This document shows, one piece after another, positions 35,239-44,681 of a stretch of DNA of 64,000 nt. The stretch covers positions 1,736,001-1,800,000 of the forward strand of contig CAVVFO010000002.1 in NCBI GenBank assembly GCA_963747595.1, written 5' to 3'. Position numbers and translations under genes: made by a program. The DNA comes from Oleiagrimonas sp963747595. GTDB taxonomy: Bacteria; Pseudomonadota; Gammaproteobacteria; Xanthomonadales; Rhodanobacteraceae. Below the pieces are notes generated by a model. It was not told where the DNA came from. It saw nothing but the letters and a program-made list of their open reading frames with translations, and did no database searches. Each line of letters begins with the position of its first letter. The stretch's first letter is position 1.

Positions 35239-38016
35239 ATGCCTCTCACGATTCAAGTCCACGCACGGGGAACGTATTGGCTGCTCGCCGTGCTCATGTG
35301 TGCCTTGCTGGCGCCCGGCCGGGGCCGGGCCGCCACCTCCGGCATCATCGCCGGCCACGCCCGCTTCCAGTTCCTGACCGGATCGCTGGTGCGCATGGAG
35401 TACGCACCGTCCGGGCAGTTCGTGGATGCGCCCACCGCGGTGGTCAGGAAACGACACTGGCCACCCGTCGACATCCAGACGACACGGCGCCACGGCTGGC
35501 TGATCGCACGCACCGACACGATCACCCTGCGCTACCGGCTGCATTCCGGCCGCTTTGCCGCGGACAATCTGAAGATCACCTGGCACGCATCCGGCGGCGA
35601 CATGCATGCCTGGCACCCCGGTCAGGTGGATCATCGCAACCTGGGTGGCCTCACGTACTCGCTGGACAACATCAGCAAGGCCACTCTTCCCAGGGACCCG
35701 GGCGGCACCAAAAGTCCGGTGCACGACATCATTCCGGGCATCGACGTCCTGCTGAAGCAGCCGCAACCGGGGCTGCTGAGCCGCAGCGGCTACGCCTTCA
35801 TCGACGACAGCCACACGGCCGTGTGGAACGCGAAGACGCAGTGGATCGAGCCGCGTCGCGGCCATCACGACCAGGACTGGTACCTGTTCGCCTACGGCCG
35901 CGACTACCCCAAGGTGCTGCGCGCATACGCCAAGCTGTGCGGGCCGATCCCGATGATCCCGCGCTACACGCTGGGGCCCTGGATCACCGACTACAACTTC
36001 GAGTACTTCCCCGGCACCCGCGCCGCCAGGTCCGCGGCCGCCGCCCACTACGGTGCGCAGCACCTGAAGGACGAAGTGCTGCGCTTTCGCCACAACCACA
36101 TCCCGCTGGCCGCGCTGGTGCTGGATTTCGGCTGGCACAACTACGGCTGGCAGGGCGGCTACGACTGGAACCCGCTGATCCCGCACCCCGACGCCTTCCT
36201 GCGCTGGCTGCACGCGCACGGCCTGAAGGTCAGCCTCAACGACCACCCCGGCTACGCCAACACGATCGAAAGCATTCTCTCGTATCGCGACAGCCACGCA
36301 CCCGCAGTGCTGAAGGCGCTGGGCCTGCCGGTGCCCACGGCACCCAGCCTGGATGTGAAGGTGAAAGGCCCCTGGAAGTTCGCCACCGATCCGCACGACC
36401 AGGGCCATCACCACAACTGGCAGGCCCCCGGTTTCGACGATGCCGCCTGGCGCAGCATGCATGCGGGTGCGACGTGGCAGTCGCAGGGCCTGCCGCACTA
36501 CGATGGCGTGGCCTGGTATCGCACCACGGTGACCCTGCCGGCCACTCGGCCCCCCACGCTGTACCTGCGACTGGGCGTCAGCGGTGACTACCAGCTGTTC
36601 GTCAATGGCCAACGCGTGGATCACACTCACGTGCAGTGGCCTCGCTGGATGACCGAGGCCAGAATCACAAAGGCGGCCCACGCAGGACGCAACCAGATCA
36701 CCGTGCGCATCGCCTCCGGGCCGCGCGGCGGCGGCATCGTGCGCGGGCCCGTCGCCGTCACCGACCAGCCGCTGCCACCGCCGATCCGCTTCGACCTCTC
36801 GAACAAGCACCAGGCCGACGTGTTCATGGACATGCTGCACACGCCGTTGATGAAAAAGGGCGTGAATGTCTGGTGGGTCGACGGCGGCAGCGGCGCGGTG
36901 CAGATGCCGGGCCTGAACAAGCAGCTGTGGACCAACCGCGTGTTCTACGATGCTTCGCGCAAGGCGACGGGCGAGCGCGCTTTCATCCTCAGTCGCTACG
37001 GCGGCTGGGGCAGCGAACGGTATCCGGCCTTTTTCACCGGCGACACGTATTCCCAGTGGCCGGTGCTGGCCTACGAAGTGGCCTTCACCGCGCGCGCCGG
37101 CAACGACCTGATCCCCTACGTCAGCAACGACATCGGCGGCTTCCACGGCGCGAAGATCCCCTTCGACCTGTACGCGCGCTGGGTGGAATTCGGCACCTTC
37201 AGTCCGATCCTGCGCCTGCACAGCGCCCACGAGAACCCGGCCGAAGGAAACGTGCGCATGCCGTGGACCTACGGCCGGCGCGGCATGGCACTGGCGAAAA
37301 AATACTTCACGCTGCGCACGCGCCTGATTCCGTACATCTACACCTACACCTGGATCGCCCACACGCAGTCCATGCCCATCCTGCGCCCGCTGTACCTGCA
37401 GTACCCGAACCTGCAAGCAGCGTACGACCACCCGCACGAATATTTCTTCGGCCGCGACATGCTGGTGGCGCCGGTGCTCGATGCCAGCGGCACGCGGAGC
37501 GTCTATCTGCCGCCCGGACACTGGATCGATTTCTTCAGCGGCAAGCGCCGTGAGGGCAACTGCTCCTTCACGGCGCACTACGCCACCGATGCAACGCCGG
37601 TGTTCGTCCGTGCCGGCGCCATCATTCCCGAACGGCCGGCCAGCGCCGATACCAACCCATCGGACAGACTCCTGCTCGACATCTTTGGTTCGAGCCACGG
37701 CACGTTCAATCTATACGAAGACGATGGCAGGTCATTTGCCTACCAGAGGGATCAGCATGCCGAAACGCCGATGACCTACACGACCGGTGCCTCCGGAACC
37801 CATCATGTGGTCATCGGGCCCACCACGGGCACGTTCGCTCATCAGGCCCGCACACGCGCCTGCGACATCCGCATCCACGCGATCGGCAAGCCACGCTCCG
37901 TATCATTGAACGGCAAGCCGCTCGGACACTGGACGTGGGATCCACGCACCTCGACGATCGACATCCCCCTGCCCGCGGAGAGCATCCGCAACCAGCTCAA
38001 CGTGGACCTCAAATGA
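35239..38016 (+). CDS. Exported GH31 alpha-glucosidase-type enzyme with inserted sugar-binding domain
   Basis: Protein of 925 residues with an N-terminal signal segment (YWLLAVLMCALLAPGRGRAA). The GH31 barrel has the nucleophile Asp548 in WWVDGGSG and the acid/base Asp602 in FFTGDTYSQW after SRYGGWGSERYPAF. Between barrel strands, residues about 375-515 form an extra beta-sandwich resembling the sugar-binding domain of GH2 enzymes (FDDAAWRSM, YRTTVTLPA, YQLFVNGQRVD). C-terminal beta domains follow. It probably releases glucose from alpha-linked oligosaccharides; the linkage is not predictable. Start: ATG 35239. Its stop overlaps the next gene in ATGA. Confidence 0.86.
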   Translation: MPLTIQVHARGTYWLLAVLMCALLAPGRGRAATSGIIAGHARFQFLTGSLVRMEYAPSGQFVDAPTAVVRKRHWPPVDIQTTRRHGWLIARTDTITLRYRLHSGRFAADNLKITWHASGGDMHAWHPGQVDHRNLGGLTYSLDNISKATLPRDPGGTKSPVHDIIPGIDVLLKQPQPGLLSRSGYAFIDDSHTAVWNAKTQWIEPRRGHHDQDWYLFAYGRDYPKVLRAYAKLCGPIPMIPRYTLGPWITDYNFEYFPGTRAARSAAAAHYGAQHLKDEVLRFRHNHIPLAALVLDFGWHNYGWQGGYDWNPLIPHPDAFLRWLHAHGLKVSLNDHPGYANTIESILSYRDSHAPAVLKALGLPVPTAPSLDVKVKGPWKFATDPHDQGHHHNWQAPGFDDAAWRSMHAGATWQSQGLPHYDGVAWYRTTVTLPATRPPTLYLRLGVSGDYQLFVNGQRVDHTHVQWPRWMTEARITKAAHAGRNQITVRIASGPRGGGIVRGPVAVTDQPLPPPIRFDLSNKHQADVFMDMLHTPLMKKGVNVWWVDGGSGAVQMPGLNKQLWTNRVFYDASRKATGERAFILSRYGGWGSERYPAFFTGDTYSQWPVLAYEVAFTARAGNDLIPYVSNDIGGFHGAKIPFDLYARWVEFGTFSPILRLHSAHENPAEGNVRMPWTYGRRGMALAKKYFTLRTRLIPYIYTYTWIAHTQSMPILRPLYLQYPNLQAAYDHPHEYFFGRDMLVAPVLDASGTRSVYLPPGHWIDFFSGKRREGNCSFTAHYATDATPVFVRAGAIIPERPASADTNPSDRLLLDIFGSSHGTFNLYEDDGRSFAYQRDQHAETPMTYTTGASGTHHVVIGPTTGTFAHQARTRACDIRIHAIGKPRSVSLNGKPLGHWTWDPRTSTIDIPLPAESIRNQLNVDLK

Positions 38017-40268
38017 GGGGCCTCATGCTCATCATGGCTGCGTTGTCCTGCGCCACGTTTGCAGCCGGGGCGAGCGACCTGACGCTGACCACGACCCACT
38101 CCGGGTCCAGACAATTCCTGGCGCAACCGGGCCGACGTGCCATCGTGCAGGGCCATGCGCGACACACGCTGGAGGCCTGGATCTATCCTTTCATGATCCT
38201 GCGCGGCTACCGCGTGTCCCTGATCGGAGACGGCGGGCAGCGCACACCCCTGTCCGCGTTGCCGATGCGCACCGTGGTGCGCCCGACGTCGATCGAGCGC
38301 ATCTACAGCGGACAGGACTTCACCCTCACCGAACACTGGTTCGTGCCGCGCAAGCGCGCGGGCATCATCCTCAGCTACAGCCTGAAAGGCACGCGCAAAC
38401 TGACGCTGCAGGTCGCGTTCCAGCCGGTGCTGAACCTGATGTGGCCGGGCGCCATCGGCGGGCAGTCGAGCAGCTGGGACAGCACGCTGCATGCATTCGC
38501 CATCCACGAACCCACCGGGCGCTACGCGGCGTATGCGGGATCGCCACAGGCCACCGGTCACAGCGATCCGCATGCCGACACGAGGCCGTGGCAGGCGCAT
38601 CGGGATCTGTCATTGACGATTCCGCTCGCGCCCGCAGGCGCGCCTGCCAACCTGGCGATCACCCTGACGCTTGGCAAGACCTATGACGGCGCCAAGGAGT
38701 ACCGGCATCTCCTGCGCACCTGGCCCGCCATCGAGAAGCAGGACCGGCACGCCGATCACGCACGCCTCGCCAGACTGGCGACAGTGACCACGCCCGACGC
38801 CGCGGCAAATCGCGCGTTCCGCTGGGCCGAGATTGCCTTGGAGCACGCCTGGGTTTGCAATCCTGAACTGGGCTGCGGCCTGATCGCCGGATACGGTCCT
38901 GCGCGGAATGCGCGACGCCCGCAATACGACTGGTTCTTCGGCGGCGACGGCTTGGTGGCCGCCGGCGGATTGAACGCCGTCGGAGACCATCGGCGGGTGG
39001 CCGCCGAATTTGCGTTCCTGAAACGCTACCAAGACCCGCGCTCGGGGATGATGTGGCACGAGATCTCGCAAAGCGCGGGCCTCATCGACTGGAGCAGATA
39101 TCCGTTCCAGTTTCGCCACGTGGATACCAGCATGGATTATCTGGCGACGGCCGCCGATGTCTGGAAAACGTCCGGCGACCGCCAGTGGCTGCGAACGTAC
39201 TGGTCGTCACTCGAGGCGGCCTACCGGTATATCTCCACCCTGCGCGACACGGCCTCCGGCCTCCCGCTGATTCCGCACGGCAAGCAGGGGCAGAACGAGC
39301 AGCTGGTGCTCCACGATTCACTGAGCCTGTCACTCGCCATGCTCAGCGCCGAGAAAGGCTACGCCGTGCTGGCAACCGCCATGGGGCGGAACGAACAGGC
39401 GCGCGCGGCGGTGCGGCACGCACGCGCGTTGCAGAAGACGATCGGCGAACGTTACTGGAATGCCAAGGCGCGGTTCGTGTACCAGGGCTTCAAAACCGAC
39501 GGCACGCCGACGTCGCAGCGCAAGCCGCCCATCGACGCGCTCGACAGCCCGGCCTTCGACAGACATCGGCAGAACCTGCTGATCGATCGCCTGCTGCGCC
39601 CGGACTTCATGACCGCCTGGGGGATCCGCAGCCTCCCCGCGACGGACGATGCCTACGATCCCTCGAGCTATGCCAGCGGCAGTGTCTGGCCGGTCGCCAA
39701 TGCCGCGTTCGCGACCGCCCTCTGGACCCATGACCGCGACAAGGCGGCGTTCCGCATCTGGAAGGCATTGCTTACCGAGACCGGCACGGACGCGCCCGGT
39801 CACCTCGACGAGGTGTTCTCCGGAAACGTATTCCGGCCGCTGAACGTGTCGGTTCCCGAACAGACCTGGTCATCCGCCGGCTTTCTGACCGCGACCATTC
39901 GCGGGCTGCTCGGGTACCGAGCCAACGCCGTGACCCATACGCTGACACTCGCGCCGCACCTCCCCGACAGCTGGAAACATCTCAGCGCCAAGCGGCTCCC
40001 TTTCGGTACCGCTACGGTCGATCTTGCCATCTCGCACACCGCGCAGCACACCACGGTTCGGCTGGTCCTGGATCATCCGCAGAAACAGGCGAAATACAGC
40101 ATCGCCCTGCCGATGGCGTGCCACGGACACCAGATCCATGCCACCGCGAACGGCAGGCTGGCCAATACACGTGTGCACCGACCCGGCAAACGATCGGTGG
40201 CAACAACGAAAGGGATTTTCGACGAGGGGACATCCCTGAAGCTCGAACTGTCATGCAGCACGCGTTGA
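38013..40268 (+). CDS. Exported six-hairpin glycosidase (amylo-alpha-1,6-glucosidase-like)
   Basis: Protein of 751 residues with a signal peptide (MRGLMLIMAALSCATFAAG). An N-terminal beta-sandwich (about 20-230) precedes an (alpha/alpha)6 barrel (about 255-650). Recognisable blocks are RPQYDWFFGGDGLVAAGGLN, MMWHEISQSAGLIDW, FMTAWGIRSL and SYASGSVWPVANAAF, which resemble glycogen-debranching and GH15/GH63-like proteins. Candidate acids are Asp in YDWFFGGDG and Glu in MWHEI. I cannot assign a GH family with certainty. The ATG overlaps the GH31 stop, showing translational coupling. Confidence 0.75.
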   Translation: MRGLMLIMAALSCATFAAGASDLTLTTTHSGSRQFLAQPGRRAIVQGHARHTLEAWIYPFMILRGYRVSLIGDGGQRTPLSALPMRTVVRPTSIERIYSGQDFTLTEHWFVPRKRAGIILSYSLKGTRKLTLQVAFQPVLNLMWPGAIGGQSSSWDSTLHAFAIHEPTGRYAAYAGSPQATGHSDPHADTRPWQAHRDLSLTIPLAPAGAPANLAITLTLGKTYDGAKEYRHLLRTWPAIEKQDRHADHARLARLATVTTPDAAANRAFRWAEIALEHAWVCNPELGCGLIAGYGPARNARRPQYDWFFGGDGLVAAGGLNAVGDHRRVAAEFAFLKRYQDPRSGMMWHEISQSAGLIDWSRYPFQFRHVDTSMDYLATAADVWKTSGDRQWLRTYWSSLEAAYRYISTLRDTASGLPLIPHGKQGQNEQLVLHDSLSLSLAMLSAEKGYAVLATAMGRNEQARAAVRHARALQKTIGERYWNAKARFVYQGFKTDGTPTSQRKPPIDALDSPAFDRHRQNLLIDRLLRPDFMTAWGIRSLPATDDAYDPSSYASGSVWPVANAAFATALWTHDRDKAAFRIWKALLTETGTDAPGHLDEVFSGNVFRPLNVSVPEQTWSSAGFLTATIRGLLGYRANAVTHTLTLAPHLPDSWKHLSAKRLPFGTATVDLAISHTAQHTTVRLVLDHPQKQAKYSIALPMACHGHQIHATANGRLANTRVHRPGKRSVATTKGIFDEGTSLKLELSCSTR

Positions 40269-40319
40269 AAATGGCACCATCGTTTTGACGCGCCACCCCC
40301 TCTCTCCGCTCTCACATCA

Positions 40320-41969
40320 ATGGTCTCCGCCATGCGCACATTCTGCAAATCCATCCCGCTGGTTCTTGCCATCGCCGGCGCCGGCGCCGCCTCGGCGACC
40401 GGCACCCACACATCGAAGACCCGCACCTACATCGACCATGCCTGGAACACGCTGACCCGCTCGACCGCGGACTGCGCGTCGCTCACCGACCGCAAGGTCG
40501 CCACCAGGCCCGTGTTGTACCTGCCCGCCGGTCTGCCCATGCCGGCGGCGGTCCGCAAGGCGAAAAAACGTTGCAACGTGGATGTGCGCGTCCTGCCGCA
40601 GCGCATTCGCAAGCTGGGCAGTTTCCAGCCGCAGGCGTTGTCCAGTCAGGGGCTGCTGTACCTGCCGCACCCCTACGTGGTGCCGGGGGGCTTCTTCAAC
40701 GAAATGTACGGCTGGGACAGCTACTTCATCGAGCTGGGCCTGATCGCCGACCATCGCGACGCCCTGGCACGCGGCATGGTGGAGAACTTCCTGTTCGAGG
40801 TTAAGCACTACGGCGGCGTGCTCAACGCCAACCGCACCTATTACCTGACCCGCTCGCAACCGCCATTCCTGGGCGAGATGATCCGCGACCTGCTCCACGA
40901 TCCGCGCGCCTTTTCCGACAGCGCGACGGCCACCGCGTGGCTGCGTCACGCCTACCCGCTGGCGGTGCGCGACTACTCGACCTGGACGCGCAAGGCGCAC
41001 CGAGCCGGCCAGACCGGACTGGCGCGCTATTTCGGCTACGGCGGCCACGGCCCCGTGCTTGAGGCGCGCAATGCGCACTATTACCGCAGCGTGATCACAT
41101 GGCTGCTGGCACACCCGAGCGAGAACCATGGGTATCTGGTCAAGGCACCCCGACATCCGGATCCCGCGCAGGCCGCCCAACTGAAACACACCAGCTGCAA
41201 CGTCGACACATCAAAAGTCTGCGCCAACGCGTGGGTCGATGGCCACCGCCTGAGCGCGACGTTCTATCGCGGCGACCGCGCCATGCGCGAATCCGGTTTC
41301 GACACCACCTTCCGCTTCGGCCCCTACAGCGGCTCGGCGACACACTACGCCCCGGTGGGCCTGAACAGCCTGCTCTACCGCTACGCGCGTGACCTGCACG
41401 ACTTCGCCCGGCGGCTCGGCGGCAGCGACGATGCGCGGCACTGGGCGCACGCCGCCAAGGCGCGAAAAAAAGCCATCAACACGTACCTGTGGCGCCCGGC
41501 ACAGGGCATGTATACCGACTACGATTTCGTCACCGGCACACCCTCGCACTATGCCTTCATCACCACCTTCTATCCGTTGTGGGCAGGCCTCGCCAGCAAG
41601 GCACAGGCGCGCGCCGTGCGCGACCAGCTGGATCTGTTCGAACGCAAGGGCGGTCTGCAGACCAGCACCCACGACAGCGGGGCGCAATGGGATGCGCCGT
41701 TCGGCTGGGCACCGACCAACTGGCTGGCCGTCGCCGGCCTGGAGGCCAGCGGTTTCCACGCCGACGCCCGCCGCGTCGCACGCAAGTTCACCGCCACCGT
41801 CGACCGCGGCTTCGCCCACGACCACACCATCCGCGAGAAGTACAACATGGCCACGGGCAATGCCGATGTGAACATCCGTGCCGGCTATACCCAGAACGTC
41901 ATCGGTTTCGGCTGGACCAACGCCGCCTACCTGAAAATGGAGCAGGTGCTGCAGAACAAGCCGGATTGA
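40320..41969 (+). CDS. GH37 trehalase homologue with altered active-site signature
   Basis: Exported protein of 549 residues (signal peptide to about residue 27). GH37 features: PGGFFNEMYGWDSYF from residue 122, NRTYYLTRSQPPF, catalytic acid Asp328 in ESGFD, QWDAPFGWAP from residue 456, base Glu506 in EKYN and the terminal GFGWTN. Against E. coli TreA, the Arg of PGGRF is Phe, the RPESY segment is not recognisable, and the glycine-rich lid with GGGGEYP is replaced. Both catalytic acids remain, so it is probably active, but trehalose may not be the substrate. Last gene of the operon; an ATG at 40332 is an alternative start. Confidence 0.82.
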   Translation: MVSAMRTFCKSIPLVLAIAGAGAASATGTHTSKTRTYIDHAWNTLTRSTADCASLTDRKVATRPVLYLPAGLPMPAAVRKAKKRCNVDVRVLPQRIRKLGSFQPQALSSQGLLYLPHPYVVPGGFFNEMYGWDSYFIELGLIADHRDALARGMVENFLFEVKHYGGVLNANRTYYLTRSQPPFLGEMIRDLLHDPRAFSDSATATAWLRHAYPLAVRDYSTWTRKAHRAGQTGLARYFGYGGHGPVLEARNAHYYRSVITWLLAHPSENHGYLVKAPRHPDPAQAAQLKHTSCNVDTSKVCANAWVDGHRLSATFYRGDRAMRESGFDTTFRFGPYSGSATHYAPVGLNSLLYRYARDLHDFARRLGGSDDARHWAHAAKARKKAINTYLWRPAQGMYTDYDFVTGTPSHYAFITTFYPLWAGLASKAQARAVRDQLDLFERKGGLQTSTHDSGAQWDAPFGWAPTNWLAVAGLEASGFHADARRVARKFTATVDRGFAHDHTIREKYNMATGNADVNIRAGYTQNVIGFGWTNAAYLKMEQVLQNKPD

Positions 41970-41971
41970 TC

Positions 41972-43408
41972 TCACCTGCTGGACAACGGCGCGGCCACCT
42001 GCTCCAGGCTGCGGCGTTCGGCATTGATGCACAACCTCCATGCACACGCCGCGGCAATCAGCATCAGGCCGGCACCGAGCAGATACCCCCAGGTGATGGC
42101 GCTGCGCTGGCCCGTGCCGATCAGCACCCCGAACAACCACGGTCCGGCCACGCCGCCCAGCCCCGTGCCCAGGGCATAAAACACGGCAATGGCCAGCGCC
42201 CGCACTTCCAGCGGGAAGCTCTCGCTGACGGTCAGGTACGCCGAGCTGGCCGCGGCCGAGGCAAAGAAGAACACCACACTCCACGCCATCGTCTGCGTCG
42301 TGACATCCAGCCAGCCGTTGACGAACAACCAGGCGGTCAACGCCAGCAGCACACCGGACATGGCGTAGGTGAAGGTGATCATGATGCGCCGTCCCAGGGT
42401 GTCGAACAGACGTCCCAGCAGCAGCGGTCCCAGCACGTTGCCGGCAGCGAACGGCAGCAGATAGAAGCCGATATGGTCCCCGGGGACATGAAAGAAGCGC
42501 CCCAGCACCAGTGCGTAGGTGAAGAAGATGGAGTTGTAGAAGAACGCCTGCGACAGCATCAGGATCAGGCCCAGCAACGCACGCCGCGGGTACAGGCGGA
42601 ACAGCGAGCGCGCGACATCGAGCACGCGCGTGGTGCGCGCGCGAATGCGCAACCGGGGCAGATCCGCAGGGACGGTGACCACACCTGCGCGGCGTTCGAT
42701 CTTTGTCATGACCCGCTCGGCCTCTTCCATGTGGCCATGCGTCATCAGCCATCGCGGACTCTCCGGAATGAAGCGCCGCAGAAACAGGATGCCCGCGCCC
42801 AGCACGGCACCGATGCCGAACGCCAGGCGCCAGCCCAGATCGATCGCGAACCAGTGCGGATTCAGGAGGACGATCACGCCCAGCGCCCCCAGCGCCGCGC
42901 CCAGCCAGAAACTGCCGTTGACCGCCAGGTCGGTATGCCCGCGATAGCGCGCCGGAATCAGTTCCTGGATGGCCGAATTGATCGCCGTGTATTCGCCGCC
43001 GATACCGGCGCCGGTAAAGAAGCGGAACAGCCCGAACATCCAGAAATGGGTACTGAACGCGGTCAGCGCAGTGGCCACCAGATAGGTGGCCAGCGTCACC
43101 GTGAACAGGCGCCTGCGGCCCAGCTTGTCCGTCAGCCAGCCGAAGAACAGCGCTCCGCCGACGGCGCCGGCCAGATACAGGCTGGCCGACAGCCCGACCT
43201 GCGCCTCGCTCATGTGCAGGGTGGGACTGGCCTGCAACGCACTGGCCACGGCCCCCGCCAAAGTCACCTCCAGTCCATCGAGGACCCAGCTGATCCCCAG
43301 CGCCACGATCACCAGCGTATGAAAGCGGCTCCAGGGCAACCGATCCAGGCGGGCCGGAATGTCCGTCTCCAGCCCCGTGGCCGCGGTCGTGTTGCTCGAT
43401 TCCCCCAT
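41972..43408 (-). CDS. MFS sugar transporter
   Basis: Inner-membrane transporter of 478 residues with 12 predicted helices. Sugar-porter-like motifs: FGWLTDKLGRRRLF between helices 2 and 3, RFFTGAGIGGEY, and PESPRWLMTHGHMEEAERV in the central loop, with LFDTLGRR in the second half. The ATG at 43408 starts 16 bases downstream of a perfect 16-bp palindrome. It converges on the GH37 gene with only 2 bases between the stops. Likely job: bring the disaccharide or glucose released in the periplasm into the cell, where the GH65 fusion acts. Confidence 0.85.
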   Translation of the reverse strand: MGESSNTTAATGLETDIPARLDRLPWSRFHTLVIVALGISWVLDGLEVTLAGAVASALQASPTLHMSEAQVGLSASLYLAGAVGGALFFGWLTDKLGRRRLFTVTLATYLVATALTAFSTHFWMFGLFRFFTGAGIGGEYTAINSAIQELIPARYRGHTDLAVNGSFWLGAALGALGVIVLLNPHWFAIDLGWRLAFGIGAVLGAGILFLRRFIPESPRWLMTHGHMEEAERVMTKIERRAGVVTVPADLPRLRIRARTTRVLDVARSLFRLYPRRALLGLILMLSQAFFYNSIFFTYALVLGRFFHVPGDHIGFYLLPFAAGNVLGPLLLGRLFDTLGRRIMITFTYAMSGVLLALTAWLFVNGWLDVTTQTMAWSVVFFFASAAASSAYLTVSESFPLEVRALAIAVFYALGTGLGGVAGPWLFGVLIGTGQRSAITWGYLLGAGLMLIAAACAWRLCINAERRSLEQVAAPLSSR

Positions 43409-43424
43409 ATGCGCCCCCGCCCGG

Positions 43425-43440
43425 ATGTTATCGATAACAT
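43425..43440. promoter_or_regulatory. LacI-type operator and promoter of the MFS gene
   Basis: Perfect 16-bp palindrome ATGTTATCGATAACAT. On the minus strand it follows TAGTAT (43454-43449, candidate -10) and TTGCCA (43475-43470, candidate -35, 15-bp spacer), so it would cover about +1 to +16. A second minus-strand motif, ATTGGCATCAATGC (43468-43455), resembles the arm of the 26911-26944 repeat at 11 of 13 positions. The rest of the 349-base gap to the outer-membrane protein gene shows nothing further. Confidence 0.8.
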
Positions 43441-43757
43441 TCCTGTGGATACTAGCATTGATGCCAATGTGGCAAGCAAACCCACCCCCTCGCAACATCT
43501 CATGGGGCGTCAGGGCAGTGGTCGATCACCGCTCTGCAGCTTGGCGCTTATCACCGGGGCAGTCTCCTCGTGTCACATTGCCCTGGCGGATATCTGCAGA
43601 GTCCACCGTCCCCACGTGGCATCTCCGATGTCGCGGAAAACCCACACCGAAGCGGCGCCAACCCACCGCCTGCGGCTGTCAGCGCCAGCGCGTCCACGTA
43701 TGGCCGCACCCGACGCACGGCACACTTGGGCACACATGTGCCGCCGACACGCTGGAG

Positions 43758-44522
43758 TCAGAATGTCCGGTACAACGCCAAGTAATAGGAGGCCCGGTTG
43801 TCGCGGACGTCGGTAAGATTGCGCCCGGCCGAGAAAAGCACCTGCCAGGGGCCATTGATGGTATAGCCGCCACCGACATTGAAACCCGTGGCGCTGGCAC
43901 CGCCCAGCGTACGGGCCGTCTTGTGATACAGCTCGGCGCCCAGATACAGGTCCGGGGTCAGTTGGCGCTGCACCAGCACTCCGGAAAACCACCAGTCGCG
44001 CGTGCCGCTGTCGTGCTCGAACCAGCGCCCTCCGCCGCCATACACCGTCCACGGCCCAACGTCCTTCTCCAGCCACACGGGCAGGAAATAGCTGGGGCGG
44101 TGAGTACCCAGGCCGCGGCGGGCGCTGCCAGTGGGCAGTTCGACCAGGGGAAACGTGGCCACGTCGACACCGGCATCCTCCTGGCTGAGGACGCGCCACT
44201 TGAAGCCCAGCTCCACGTCGCCGCCGCCGTAGGCAGTGCCACCGTGCCGCGGATCGTTGTAGGCCATGGGCACGATCACATGCGCGAAGGTATTGCGGGC
44301 GAAACTGTAGTTGACTTCCACGCCCGGCGCAGCGTCCAGCGTGGTGCCATCGGCACTGCGGCTACCTGCGGAAAACAAATAGGCCTCGCCAGTCTGCTGC
44401 GCGAATACGCCCGGGTCGTCGGTCTCGAACGGCGGATTGGCGTGGACCGCCGCGGCCAAGGCGCAACCGGCCCCGGCCAGCGCCGCAGCCTGCATCCACC
44501 TGTGCACGGCATGCCTGATCAT
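43758..44522 (-). CDS. Outer-membrane transporter-like beta-barrel protein
   Basis: Protein of 254 residues with a signal peptide (to about AVHANPP). It has alternating amphipathic strands rich in Gly and aromatic residues and a terminal Phe in YLALYRTF. The opening NPPFETDDPGVFAQQTGEAY resembles outer-membrane transporters of COG4313 type (phenol-degradation MetA-like), a loose assignment. AAGGAGG lies 7 bases before the ATG at 44522. It is not clearly part of the sugar locus, since the MFS promoter lies between. Confidence 0.65.
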   Translation of the reverse strand: MIRHAVHRWMQAAALAGAGCALAAAVHANPPFETDDPGVFAQQTGEAYLFSAGSRSADGTTLDAAPGVEVNYSFARNTFAHVIVPMAYNDPRHGGTAYGGGDVELGFKWRVLSQEDAGVDVATFPLVELPTGSARRGLGTHRPSYFLPVWLEKDVGPWTVYGGGGRWFEHDSGTRDWWFSGVLVQRQLTPDLYLGAELYHKTARTLGGASATGFNVGGGYTINGPWQVLFSAGRNLTDVRDNRASYYLALYRTF

Positions 44523-44681
44523 ATCGAGCCTCCTTCATCGCACCTTACCAAGCCGGGGCACGCACCGTCATGAACGCGCAGTGCACCAGCCGCCACGCGC
44601 TACACTTGGGCAAGCGTCTGGCCGGCGTGCCCGGCATCCGCCACGCCCAGGCACGATGCCTACCGCACCCGCACTGATGCC

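Noticed and set aside
41489..43816. 775-codon plus-strand frame
   Set aside because: Antisense to the MFS transporter and out of phase with the GH37 gene; Gln/Arg/His-rich product typical of shadow frames.
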